Source: an uncultured Oscillospiraceae bacterium
Lineage (GTDB): Bacteria; Bacillota; Clostridia; Oscillospirales; Oscillospiraceae
DNA length: 16,543 bases
Direction of reading: 5' to 3'
Assembly: GCA_910588365.1 (NCBI GenBank)
Contig: CAJUQS010000062.1
Span: forward strand, 1 to 16,543
Shown here one piece after another: positions 1 to 5,330 of this stretch; the stretch's first letter is position 1, and every line of letters begins with the position of its first letter. The notes under the pieces are model-generated. The model was not told the DNA's origin and made no database searches. It worked only from the letters and a program-made list of their open reading frames with translations. The position numbers and the translations under genes were made by a program.

Positions 1-23
1 GCATCGAGCGCCTGTGCAGAATA

Positions 24-59
24 ATCGTGCATGACCCCTCGATGGGGTCATTGCACGAT
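24..59. repeat. Palindrome / long hairpin at the left edge
   Basis: Arms 24-38 and 44-59 pair over 15 bp (inner arms ATGACCCC and GGGGTCAT around the loop TCGAT, outer arms ATCGTGC and GCACGAT) with a single bulged T at 52. There is no T-run on either side, so it is a poor rho-independent terminator. It stands next to repeat-like DNA (64-112) and may be part of a dispersed intergenic element or an operator. Seen directly; function unknown. Confidence 0.6.
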
Positions 60-63
60 ATGG

Positions 64-112
64 ATGCCTGCGAAAATTTGCCTTGATTGACGGCAAAATC
101 CTCCGCCAATCC
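64..112. repeat. Partial copy of a hairpin-rich intergenic repeat
   Basis: This stretch contains the hairpin TTTGCC (77-82) / GGCAAA (92-97), followed by GCCAATCC (105-112). The right end of the window has the same order of parts: a TGCTGCG-like lead-in, TTTTGCCTTG, GGCAAAA and GCCAATCC (16491-16538). The match is imperfect, so I read it as a diverged or partial family member. Alignment by eye only. Confidence 0.4.
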
Positions 113-198
113 CTCATCCCCCGGCTATGAATACAGGTTCTAAGAATTCGGAAATAATATCATATCAGAACCAGACAGACGGCAAAGGAGGCCCTGCC

Positions 199-1074
199 AT
201 GTACGATCTCATTCAAGCGGGCGAGAACACCTATTACATCGACTGTCCGGCAAAGGCCGGCATCTGGCGCACAGACCGGGGCGTCTATCTCATCGACAGC
301 GGCGGCGACAAGGACGCGGGGAAAAAGCTCCGGCAGATTCTGGAGAAAAACGGCTGGCCCCTGCTGGGCATTCTCAACACCCACTCCCACGCCGACCACG
401 TGGGCGGAAACCGGTATCTGCAAAGCCAGACCGGGTGCAGGGTCTTCGCCCACGGCATTGAGGGGGCCTTTACCGCCCATCCGATCCTGGAGTCCGCCTC
501 CCTCTACGGCGGCTGTCCGCCCAGGGATCTGCGCCACAAGTTCCTCCTGGCCCAGCCCAGCGATGTCTCCCCCTTCTCCAGCCCGGACTTTCCCGGGGAA
601 ATAGAGGCCATCCCCCTGCCGGGCCACTCCTTCGACATGGTGGGCTTCCGCACGCCGGACAACGTGGTCTTTCTGGCCGACTGCGTGGCCAGCCCGGCCA
701 CACTGGAGAAGTACGCGGTATCCTTCCTCTGGGATGTGGGCGCCAGCCTCGCCACCCTGGACCGGGTCGAGGCCATGGAGGCGGCGCTGTTCGTCCCCTC
801 CCATGCGGAGGCCTCGGCGGACATCGGGGCGCTGGTGCGGTGCAACCGGGCAAAAATCCTGGAGGTGGCGGCGCATCTGCTGGAGATCTGCCGGGAGCCG
901 GCCATCTTCGAGGAGATCCTGCGGCAGGTGTTCCAGCACTACGGCCTGAAGATGACCTTCGAGCAGTACGCCCTGGCGGGCAGCACCGTCCGCTCCTATC
1001 TGGCCTGGCTGCGGGACAGCGGAAGGCTGGAGGCGGAGATCCGGGAGAACCGGCTGCTTTGGAAAACCATCTGA
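199..1074 (+). CDS. MBL-fold (metallo-beta-lactamase superfamily) hydrolase
   Basis: This 291-residue soluble protein has the full metallo-beta-lactamase metal site: NTHSHADH at 60-67 (H62, H64, D66, H67), LPGHS with H143, LADC with D161, and PSH with H202. These ligands suit a binuclear metal centre, usually zinc, and a hydrolase acting on a thioester, lactone or similar substrate; the substrate cannot be read from the sequence. The last ~80 residues are helical and outside the core fold. The ATG at 199 is chosen because AGGAGG (186-191) lies 7 nt upstream; an in-frame ATG at 127 has no ribosome binding site. The gene stands alone and is convergent with the sugar kinase, with a shared hairpin between them. 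Neighbours do not point to a pathway. Confidence 0.9.
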   Translation: MYDLIQAGENTYYIDCPAKAGIWRTDRGVYLIDSGGDKDAGKKLRQILEKNGWPLLGILNTHSHADHVGGNRYLQSQTGCRVFAHGIEGAFTAHPILESASLYGGCPPRDLRHKFLLAQPSDVSPFSSPDFPGEIEAIPLPGHSFDMVGFRTPDNVVFLADCVASPATLEKYAVSFLWDVGASLATLDRVEAMEAALFVPSHAEASADIGALVRCNRAKILEVAAHLLEICREPAIFEEILRQVFQHYGLKMTFEQYALAGSTVRSYLAWLRDSGRLEAEIRENRLLWKTI

Positions 1075-1079
1075 CATCA

Positions 1080-1115
1080 GAGGGCGGTATCCGGCTTGCG
1101 CCGGATACCGCCCTC
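1080..1115. terminator. Intrinsic hairpin between two convergent genes
   Basis: A perfect 15-bp stem (1080-1094 with 1101-1115) encloses a 6-nt loop CTTGCG. It sits 5 nt after the MBL gene stop and 9 nt beyond the kinase stop on the other strand, so it can serve both. Neither side has a strong T-run; the minus-strand side is somewhat T-rich further on. Confidence 0.65.
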
Positions 1116-1124
1116 ATGCATGGA

Positions 1125-2048
1125 TTATTCCGCGCCGGGGGCACGGGTCTTCTCGATCCGCACCTGCTTCATCAGCGCCAGGGTCTCCTCCTTCGTCCCC
1201 AGCCAGTCGTTAAAGGCTGTGGCGCTTCCGGCGGCCACGCCCATCCGCAGGGCCTCCCCGAAGTCCCCGGTCTGCCGCAGTCCCGTCAAAAATCCCGCGA
1301 CCAGGGAGTCCCCCGCCCCAACGGTGTTGCGGATGGTGCCCGTGCAGGCGGTGGCAAAGTACAGCTCCTGCTCCTCCGTGAGAAGGAACGCGCCGTTCCC
1401 GCCCATGGAGACCAGCACATTTCTGGCGCCCTCGTGCTGGAGCTGGCGGGCCAGCTCCACCCCCTCGTGGTACTCCAGATCCTCCACCCCGAACAGGGAG
1501 CCCAGCTCCAGCAGATTGGGCTTGACCAGGAACGGGTGACAGCCCAGGCACTGCCAAAGGGCCTCGCCGCTGCAGTCCAGCACGGTCATACAGCCCGTGG
1601 CCACCACCTGCTGGAGGATGGAGACGTAAAAGGGGATGCTCTGGGCCCAGCCGGAGAGCACCACCGCGTCCGTGGGATCCACGCCGCGCAGCAGCTCCAG
1701 CAGCCGCGCCATGTCGTCCTCCCCCAGATTGGGGCCCATGCCGTTGACCGCCGTCTCCTCGCCCATGAATTTGACGTTGATGCGGCTCTGACCGCCTCCG
1801 CTGAGCTCCAGCAGCTTGTGGGGGCAGCCCATGTCGTCCAGCAGGTCCCGGATGGTCTGACCGATGCGGCCGGCGGCAAAGCCCAGTGCAGCCGTCTCCT
1901 GCCCCAGGCGCTGCAGCGCAAGGGATACATTGATCCCCTTCCCGCCGGGGTAGATGACCTCGCTTTTGGTCCGGTTCACCTGCCCCATAACCAGCTCCAC
2001 CTCCACCGTATAGTCCAGAGATGGATTTGTTGTAATGGTATAGATCAC
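1125..2048 (-). CDS. 1-phosphofructokinase-type hexose kinase (PfkB/ribokinase family)
   Basis: At 307 residues this has the usual length of FruK/LacC-type kinases, which phosphorylate a sugar phosphate (fructose 1-phosphate or tagatose 6-phosphate) using ATP. The opening IYTITTNPSLDY, the GGKGINVSLALQRLG substrate-binding signature (35-49), VKPN (175-178) and the anion-hole/catalytic motif NTVGAGDSLVAGF (241-253, base D247) are all present. It starts with GTG; the RBS is a purine-rich AGGAGGGG about 13 nt upstream, with AGGTG nearer. A good promoter precedes it. No PTS transporter, aldolase or DeoR regulator is adjacent, so the choice between fruK, lacC and pfkB cannot be made here. It appears monocistronic. 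Confidence 0.9.
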   Translation of the reverse strand: MIYTITTNPSLDYTVEVELVMGQVNRTKSEVIYPGGKGINVSLALQRLGQETAALGFAAGRIGQTIRDLLDDMGCPHKLLELSGGGQSRINVKFMGEETAVNGMGPNLGEDDMARLLELLRGVDPTDAVVLSGWAQSIPFYVSILQQVVATGCMTVLDCSGEALWQCLGCHPFLVKPNLLELGSLFGVEDLEYHEGVELARQLQHEGARNVLVSMGGNGAFLLTEEQELYFATACTGTIRNTVGAGDSLVAGFLTGLRQTGDFGEALRMGVAAGSATAFNDWLGTKEETLALMKQVRIEKTRAPGAE

Positions 2049-2081
2049 AAAAACACACCTGCCCCTCCTAAAATATCCTAT

Positions 2082-2110
2082 AGCATATCATGGGACAGGC
2101 CGTTTTTCAA
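2082..2110 (-). promoter_or_regulatory. Sigma-A promoter of the PfkB-family kinase gene
   Basis: On the minus strand, -35 TTGAAA (2105-2110) and -10 TATGCT (2082-2087) are separated by exactly 17 bp. The -10 is preceded by TGA, giving an extended -10 (TGnTATGCT). Transcription would begin near 2075, about 25 nt before the GTG start. Confidence 0.6.
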
Positions 2111-2195
2111 GGGAAAGGTAAAATTTTCTGCAAAGCGTTGTATGATGTCAACTTGATACCCTATTTTTCTTTGTAAAATTTCCAGGATTTACAGC

Positions 2196-2225
2196 TTGCC
2201 GCCGCCGGGAGAATTCCGTTATACT
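2196..2225 (+). promoter_or_regulatory. Candidate promoter of the SleB-like hydrolase gene
   Basis: TTGCCG (2196-2201) and TATACT (2220-2225) are spaced by 18 bp on the plus strand, about 50 nt before the likely start codon. The -10 is good, the -35 only moderate. Confidence 0.45.
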
Positions 2226-2273
2226 GTTGGCCGGGCGCAAAACCCCGCAAAACGCAAAAGGAGCGATGTTATC

Positions 2274-2357
2274 ATGAAATGAACGTTACCAATCTGCCTT
2301 CTGCTGGCCCTGCTTCTCACGGCCCAGACCGCCTTTGCCAAGGATCTGACCGTCCAC
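2274..2357 (+). other. Signal-peptide coding start of the SleB-like gene, interrupted by TGA at codon 3
   Basis: AAAAGGAG (2256-2263) lies 10 nt before an ATG at 2274 that reads ATG AAA TGA, in the same frame as the hydrolase. Reading through the TGA gives M-K-stop-T-L followed by PICLLLALLLTAQTAFA, a typical signal-peptide core with an AFA-type cleavage site, then KDLTVHV joining the mature protein. CGA to TGA is a single change, so the ancestral start was probably MKRTLPIC. Either the gene is damaged, the base is an error, or translation starts elsewhere. Nearby ATGs at 2266 and 2279 are out of frame. Confidence 0.7.
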
Positions 2358-3065
2358 GTGGACGGCCAGGAGCTCACCGGCGGTTCCTTTGCCGAGGAGG
2401 GCGTCGCCTACGTCCCCCTGGCCCCCCTGCTGGAGGCCCTGGGCGGCTGGGAGACCGGCTGGGACCAGCCCACCCGCACCGCTACGGCAGACACCGGGCT
2501 GTTCTCCCTCTCCGTCCCCGCCTGGCGCAGCCAGGTGCTGGCCGACGGCTTTCCCTTTGACACCAGCGCCGCCACCCTGGTGCGCGGCGGCTGTACGTAT
2601 GTGCCCCTGCGGAGCCTGGCAAGCCTGCTGGGCGCCCGGGTGGAGTTCGTGGACTGGAGCAGTCCCGTGACGGTCTCCTCCGGCCAGGAGGCGGAGTACA
2701 CAGAGGAGGATCTCTACTGGCTCAGCCGCATCATCAGCGCCGAGAGCCGGGGGGAGAGCCTGCTGGGCCAGATGGCCGTGGGCAGCGTCATCCTCAACCG
2801 GAGGGCCTCCGGTAAATTTCCCGACACCATCCAGGGCGTGATTTTCGACCGCAAGGACGCCGTCCAGTTTGAACCTGTGGCCAACGGCACGATCTACGAT
2901 GAGCCCACCCGGCAGAGTATTCTGGCCGCCCGCCTGGTCCTCAGCGGGGCCAGCGTGGTGGGCGGGTGCATGTATTTTTTCAACCCCTCCCTGTCCACGG
3001 GGCAGTGGATCCGGCGCAACTGCACCTATTACACCTCCATCGGCTGCCACATGTTTTATCAATAG
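2358..3065 (+). CDS. SleB/CwlJ-type cell wall hydrolase with N-terminal stalk domain (start disrupted)
   Basis: Two parts are visible. Residues ~1-110, counted from the GTG at 2358, resemble the copper-amine-oxidase-N-like stalk domain seen in clostridial envelope proteins: two beta-rich repeats with GVAYVPLAPLLEALG and CTYVPLRSLASLLGA. Residues ~113-235 are a SleB-like Hydrolase_2 domain (DLYWLSRIISAESRGE, with E129 the likely catalytic acid; VGSVILNRR; the C-terminal SIGCHMFYQ). Family members cleave spore-cortex or vegetative peptidoglycan, so this protein should be exported. The natural start is probably the ATG at 2274, but that frame has a stop at codon 3. The GTG at 2358 lacks an RBS and would give a protein without its signal peptide. 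It may therefore be a pseudogene or a sequence error. Monocistronic, ended by a strong terminator. Confidence 0.8.
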   Translation: MDGQELTGGSFAEEGVAYVPLAPLLEALGGWETGWDQPTRTATADTGLFSLSVPAWRSQVLADGFPFDTSAATLVRGGCTYVPLRSLASLLGARVEFVDWSSPVTVSSGQEAEYTEEDLYWLSRIISAESRGESLLGQMAVGSVILNRRASGKFPDTIQGVIFDRKDAVQFEPVANGTIYDEPTRQSILAARLVLSGASVVGGCMYFFNPSLSTGQWIRRNCTYYTSIGCHMFYQ

Positions 3066-3070
3066 ATGTA

Positions 3071-3108
3071 CAGACAGGCCCTCCGCCAGCCGGCGGAGGG
3101 CCTGTCTG
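3071..3108 (+). terminator. Rho-independent-type hairpin after the SleB-like gene
   Basis: A perfect 17-bp stem (3071-3087 with 3092-3108) with a 4-nt loop AGCC begins 5 nt after the stop codon. It is followed by GTGTTTC rather than a clean T-run. Confidence 0.75.
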
Positions 3109-3112
3109 TGTT

Positions 3113-3200
3113 TCAAAAAAGTGGCAGCGCTGCTTTTTTGAGAAAGGGGGCCGGGCCGAGTTCGGCCGCCTCCCCCCTGCCGGGCAGAAGCCCATTTTTT
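3113..3200. repeat. Stacked inverted repeats ending in a T-run
   Basis: Three more hairpins follow directly. First, TCAAAAAA...GCAGC pairs with GCTGCTTTTTTGA (3113-3141, 3-nt bulge GTG). Second, GGGGG and GGCCGA (3146-3159) pair with TCGGCC and CCCCC (3162-3176) around the GT at 3160-3161. Third, GGGC-AGAA-GCCC (3182-3193) is followed by ATTTTTT, a terminator-like shape. Together they isolate the rplU promoter from upstream transcription. They could also be a decayed mobile repeat. Confidence 0.6.
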
Positions 3201-3242
3201 ACCTTTTCCCCGAAAAATTATGCCTCCACCCCGCGAAAACAG

Positions 3243-3271
3243 TTGACAAGGAAGTTTTTCACTGGTATACT
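3243..3271 (+). promoter_or_regulatory. Strong sigma-A promoter of the rplU-prp-rpmA operon
   Basis: Perfect -35 TTGACA (3243-3248), 17-bp spacer, and -10 TATACT (3266-3271). The expected start of transcription is near 3278, leaving a leader of about 185 nt before rplU. Confidence 0.85.
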
Positions 3272-3278
3272 GTACAGG

Positions 3279-3455
3279 CCGCTTTGAATGGGCCTGAGCG
3301 TCCTTCCGGACGGACCATGCGCAGACGCTGGCATCCAGCCCGCGCGTGTCTCCTGTACGGATGAGCTCTGTGAAAAGTGCGCAGCCTTGCGCCGCCTACG
3401 ACAGCGTGCCCGTAAAGGAGCGCGGTCAGTGCTCCATAATAAAGGAAAGTGAGGT
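3279..3455 (+). ncRNA. Probable ribosomal protein L21 leader RNA
   Basis: A long structured 5' leader lies between the promoter and rplU. Visible hairpins are CGTCC-TTCC-GGACG (near 3299), CTGG-CAT-CCAG inside a GC-rich stem (about 3324-3350), GCGCA-GCCT-TGCGC (3379-3392) and GGAGC/GCTCC (3417-3435). Firmicutes commonly carry an L21 leader motif at this position, thought to mediate autoregulation by L21. The assignment is by position, length and structure, not by covariance-model search; the boundaries are approximate. Confidence 0.6.
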
Positions 3456-3464
3456 GCAAAAGGA

Positions 3465-3776
3465 ATGCACGCAATCATCGTTACCGGCGGTAAGCAGTAC
3501 AAGGTGGCCGAGGGCGACACACTGTTTATCGAGAAGCTGCCCCAGGAGGCCGGCGGTCAGGTCATCTTTGACCAGGTTCTGGCTGTTCTGGACGGCGAGA
3601 GCGCCACAATCGGGACTCCCACCGTGGCCGGCGCCACCGTGGAGGCCACTGTCGTGAAGAACGGCAAGGGCAAGAAGATCCGCATCTTCAAGTACAATCC
3701 CAAGAAGGGCTACCGCAAGCGTCAGGGGCACCGTCAGCCCTATACAAAGGTTGAGATCAAGAAGATCAGCGCCTAA
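3465..3776 (+). CDS. rplU: 50S ribosomal protein L21
   Basis: The 103-residue product has the length and sequence of bacterial L21: start MHAIIVTGGKQYKV, the IFDQVLAVLDGE segment, and the basic C-terminal block GKKIRIFKYNPKKGYRKRQG (about 68-87) followed by GHRQPYTKVEIKKI. It binds 23S rRNA in the large subunit and contacts L20. GAGGTG (3451-3456) stands 8 nt before the ATG. It is the first gene of the conserved rplU-prp-rpmA operon; the stop codon is 3 nt from the prp start, implying coupled translation. Expression is probably tuned by the leader RNA upstream. Codon use is more even than in the very GC-rich genes around it, as expected of a highly expressed gene. Confidence 0.98.
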   Translation: MHAIIVTGGKQYKVAEGDTLFIEKLPQEAGGQVIFDQVLAVLDGESATIGTPTVAGATVEATVVKNGKGKKIRIFKYNPKKGYRKRQGHRQPYTKVEIKKISA

Positions 3777-3779
3777 GGT

Positions 3780-4112
3780 ATGACGACGGTCACCTTCTAT
3801 ACGGAGGGATCCCGCATCACCGGCTTTGACGCCGCCGGACACAGCGGCTATGCGGACGCGGGCGGAGACATTGTCTGCGCCGCCGTCACCAGCACGGTCC
3901 GGCTCATTGAATGTGTATTGAATGACGTGATGGGGCTGTGCGCGTCGGTGAAGGTCGACGAGAGGACCGCCTCGATCTCCCTCCGGATCCCCGGCTCTCT
4001 GGGACAGACCGCCGAGAGTACCTGCCAGACGCTTCTGACGGGGATGATGGTCTATCTCACCGGGCTCCACGGCGAGTACCCCGGCTATATAGAAGTTCTG
4101 GAGGCCGAATAG
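3780..4112 (+). CDS. prp: Ribosomal-processing cysteine protease Prp
   Basis: This 110-residue protein (YsxB family) has the catalytic pair of Prp: His21 in AAGHSGYA and Cys33 in GDIVCAAVT. Prp removes the N-terminal extension of ribosomal protein L27 in Firmicutes and related phyla, a cut needed because the extension would reach the peptidyl-transferase centre. It sits in its standard place between rplU and rpmA, 3 nt after the rplU stop and 46 nt before rpmA. The rpmA product next door carries the expected LQFFA cleavage sequence, which supports the function. There is no strong RBS of its own, so it is probably translated by coupling to rplU, which would keep the protease at a low level. 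Confidence 0.95.
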   Translation: MTTVTFYTEGSRITGFDAAGHSGYADAGGDIVCAAVTSTVRLIECVLNDVMGLCASVKVDERTASISLRIPGSLGQTAESTCQTLLTGMMVYLTGLHGEYPGYIEVLEAE

Positions 4113-4158
4113 CCTCCTCTCCCCCGCAAACATCTTACAGAAAGGATGGCACACGATT

Positions 4159-4437
4159 ATGATGAACATTGGTTTGCAGTTCTTCGCCCACAAAAAGGGC
4201 GTCGGTTCCACCAAGAACGGCCGTGATTCCAAGAGCAAGCGCCTCGGGCCCAAGCGGGCTGACGGCCAGCATGTTCTGGCTGGCAACATCCTTGTCCGCC
4301 AGCGCGGCACCCACATCCATCCCGGCGTCAATGTCGGCCGCGGCAGTGATGACACGCTGTTCGCCAAGGCTGACGGCGTCGTCCGCTTCGAGCGTCTCGG
4401 GAAGGACCGGAAGCAGGTTTCCATCTACGAGGCCTAA
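4159..4437 (+). CDS. rpmA: 50S ribosomal protein L27 (precursor with N-terminal extension)
   Basis: The 92-residue product shows the L27 sequence HKKGVGSTKNGRDSKSKRLG (11-30) and GTHIHPGVNVGRG further on. The first ten residues, MMNIGLQFFA, are the Firmicutes-type extension; Prp is expected to cut after the Ala so that mature L27 begins HKKG and its N-terminus can approach the peptidyl-transferase centre. The ATG at 4159 gives the typical 10-residue extension; the ATG at 4162 is possible. AGGA (4143-4146) is rather far upstream (12 nt). Last gene of the operon, followed by a strong terminator. The extension normally has S or A after the cut; here it is His11, a small difference. Confidence 0.98.
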   Translation: MMNIGLQFFAHKKGVGSTKNGRDSKSKRLGPKRADGQHVLAGNILVRQRGTHIHPGVNVGRGSDDTLFAKADGVVRFERLGKDRKQVSIYEA

Positions 4438-4456
4438 TGCGCACAATAGTTTTATA

Positions 4457-4495
4457 AATCCTGGTGAGAAGCAGTGCTTCTCACCAGGATTTTTT
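4457..4495 (+). terminator. Rho-independent terminator of rplU-prp-rpmA
   Basis: A perfect 16-bp stem (4457-4472 with 4476-4491) with a 3-nt loop AGT is followed by a run of six T (4490-4495). It lies 20 nt after rpmA and before the convergent DUF4364 gene. Confidence 0.92.
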
Positions 4496-4543
4496 GCGCC
4501 GCCGCACGGGGTCTCCCGGCCGGATCGGCCTCCGCCTCCCGCC

Positions 4544-5074
4544 TCAGGGGTTCCCGCCGTACAGTACGGCCAATATCTTGGAGTAGAGCTCCTCCGCGCC
4601 GGAGCGGAACCGGTTCTGGAGGTCCAGCGCCATATCCTGGCGGGTGACCAGCAGGCGCAGGTTCATCAGATCGTCCAGCTCGTCACTGAGGGAGAGGGTC
4701 ACCTCATACCCCCCCTTTTCCCGCGGCTCCACTGCCGCGCCCACCAGGGCCTTCCGCTTGAGCTGCTCATTGTGGCTGACCAGGTTCTGCTCCACCTGCA
4801 TCCGCACGGAGTAGGGCAGGCTGCTCTCACAGACGGCGCTGTTGCGGCGGCCCTTGTCTGTAATGGCATAGAGCCCGTTCTTGTCCACCGTGAGGTGTTC
4901 GGTCCGCACAAGGTCCGCCAGGCACTCCGAGAAGCCGAAATAGTCTACCCCGGCATCGCACATGCTCAGCTCCTGAAGGACCTCGAAGGGGACCGGCCCG
5001 ACAACCCGGGCCGCGATGTAGAGAATGAGAAACTTGATCTCCAGCTTGTCGCTGATAAAGCCGAATGCAGACAT
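4544..5074 (-). CDS. DUF4364 family protein
   Basis: This 176-residue protein resembles DUF4364, a family found mainly in Clostridia and without a firm function. The N-terminal half (about 10-75) looks like a winged-helix fold: KLEIKFLILYIAARV, the helix pair around FEVLQELSM and FGFSECLADLVRTEHL, then a wing-like GLYAITDKGRR typical of PadR/MarR-like transcription factors. The second half is charged with a beta-rich part (GGYEVTLSLSDE) and a long C-terminal helix. No catalytic motif is visible, so a regulatory role is plausible but unproved. The ATG at 5074 is preceded by AGGAGGTG at the right distance; the frame stays open to 5137 without another RBS. It is divergent from the cysteine-rich gene and convergent with rpmA. 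Confidence 0.85.
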   Translation of the reverse strand: MSAFGFISDKLEIKFLILYIAARVVGPVPFEVLQELSMCDAGVDYFGFSECLADLVRTEHLTVDKNGLYAITDKGRRNSAVCESSLPYSVRMQVEQNLVSHNEQLKRKALVGAAVEPREKGGYEVTLSLSDELDDLMNLRLLVTRQDMALDLQNRFRSGAEELYSKILAVLYGGNP

Positions 5075-5101
5075 GGCGCACCTCCTGGAAGTCTTATCCC
5101 T

Positions 5102-5130
5102 ATTATACCTGTCCCCGGAAAATTTGTATA
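5102..5130 (-). promoter_or_regulatory. Sigma-A promoter of the DUF4364 gene
   Basis: On the minus strand a perfect -10 TATAAT (5102-5107) lies 17 bp from TATACA (5125-5130), a 4-of-6 match to the -35. Transcription would start near 5095, just before the AGGAGGTG site. Confidence 0.6.
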
Positions 5131-5142
5131 CCCCCAATTTTC

Positions 5143-5169
5143 ACCTCCCGACGGGAGGAGCATAGACTG
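5143..5169 (+). promoter_or_regulatory. Candidate sigma-K-type promoter and 15-bp palindrome
   Basis: AC (5143-5144), a 16-bp gap and CATAGACTG (5161-5169) match the published sigma-K pattern AC-N16/17-CATANNNTA at all but the last base. The gap and its left edge hold a perfect palindrome CCTCCCGACGGGAGG (5144-5158). The pattern is short and could occur by chance, but a mother-cell promoter would suit the cysteine-rich gene downstream. Confidence 0.3.
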
Positions 5170-5278
5170 AAATGAAGGCAGACGCCTTCCAGATGCCAGA
5201 CCAATCCCTGGCGTCCCATCAGAATCAGACTTTCTCTCCCGGAGGAAACGCCGGCAGGGCGGCCCGGGGGGAACGTCC

Positions 5279-5302
5279 CGCCTTCTCTCAGAGGAGAAGG
5301 CG
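5279..5302 (+). other. Leader hairpin before the cysteine-rich gene
   Basis: CGCCTTCTC (5279-5287) and GAGAAGGCG (5294-5302) form a perfect 9-bp stem with loop TCAGAG, 28 nt before the start codon and just before TTACTTTTTAGGAGG. It could stabilise the mRNA or influence translation. No known riboswitch class was recognised in this 5' region. Confidence 0.4.
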
Positions 5303-5330
5303 CCAGAGTTACTTTTTAGGAGGTCCAACT

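Noticed and set aside
127..198. Longer N-terminus for the MBL-fold hydrolase
   Set aside because: No RBS before the ATG at 127, and the added residues do not resemble the family. AGGAGG supports 199.
840..2156. Long + strand open frame opposite the PfkB kinase
   Set aside because: It is a GC-rich shadow of the kinase gene: the low-complexity product lacks an RBS and a recognisable domain, while the minus-strand frame is a clear kinase.
3426..4424. Minus-strand frame opposite rplU-prp-rpmA
   Set aside because: The ribosomal protein operon on the other strand is certain; this frame has no domain or RBS.
5170..5330. Riboswitch in the leader of the cysteine-rich gene
   Set aside because: Hairpins are present, but I could not match the conserved bases of any known riboswitch class.
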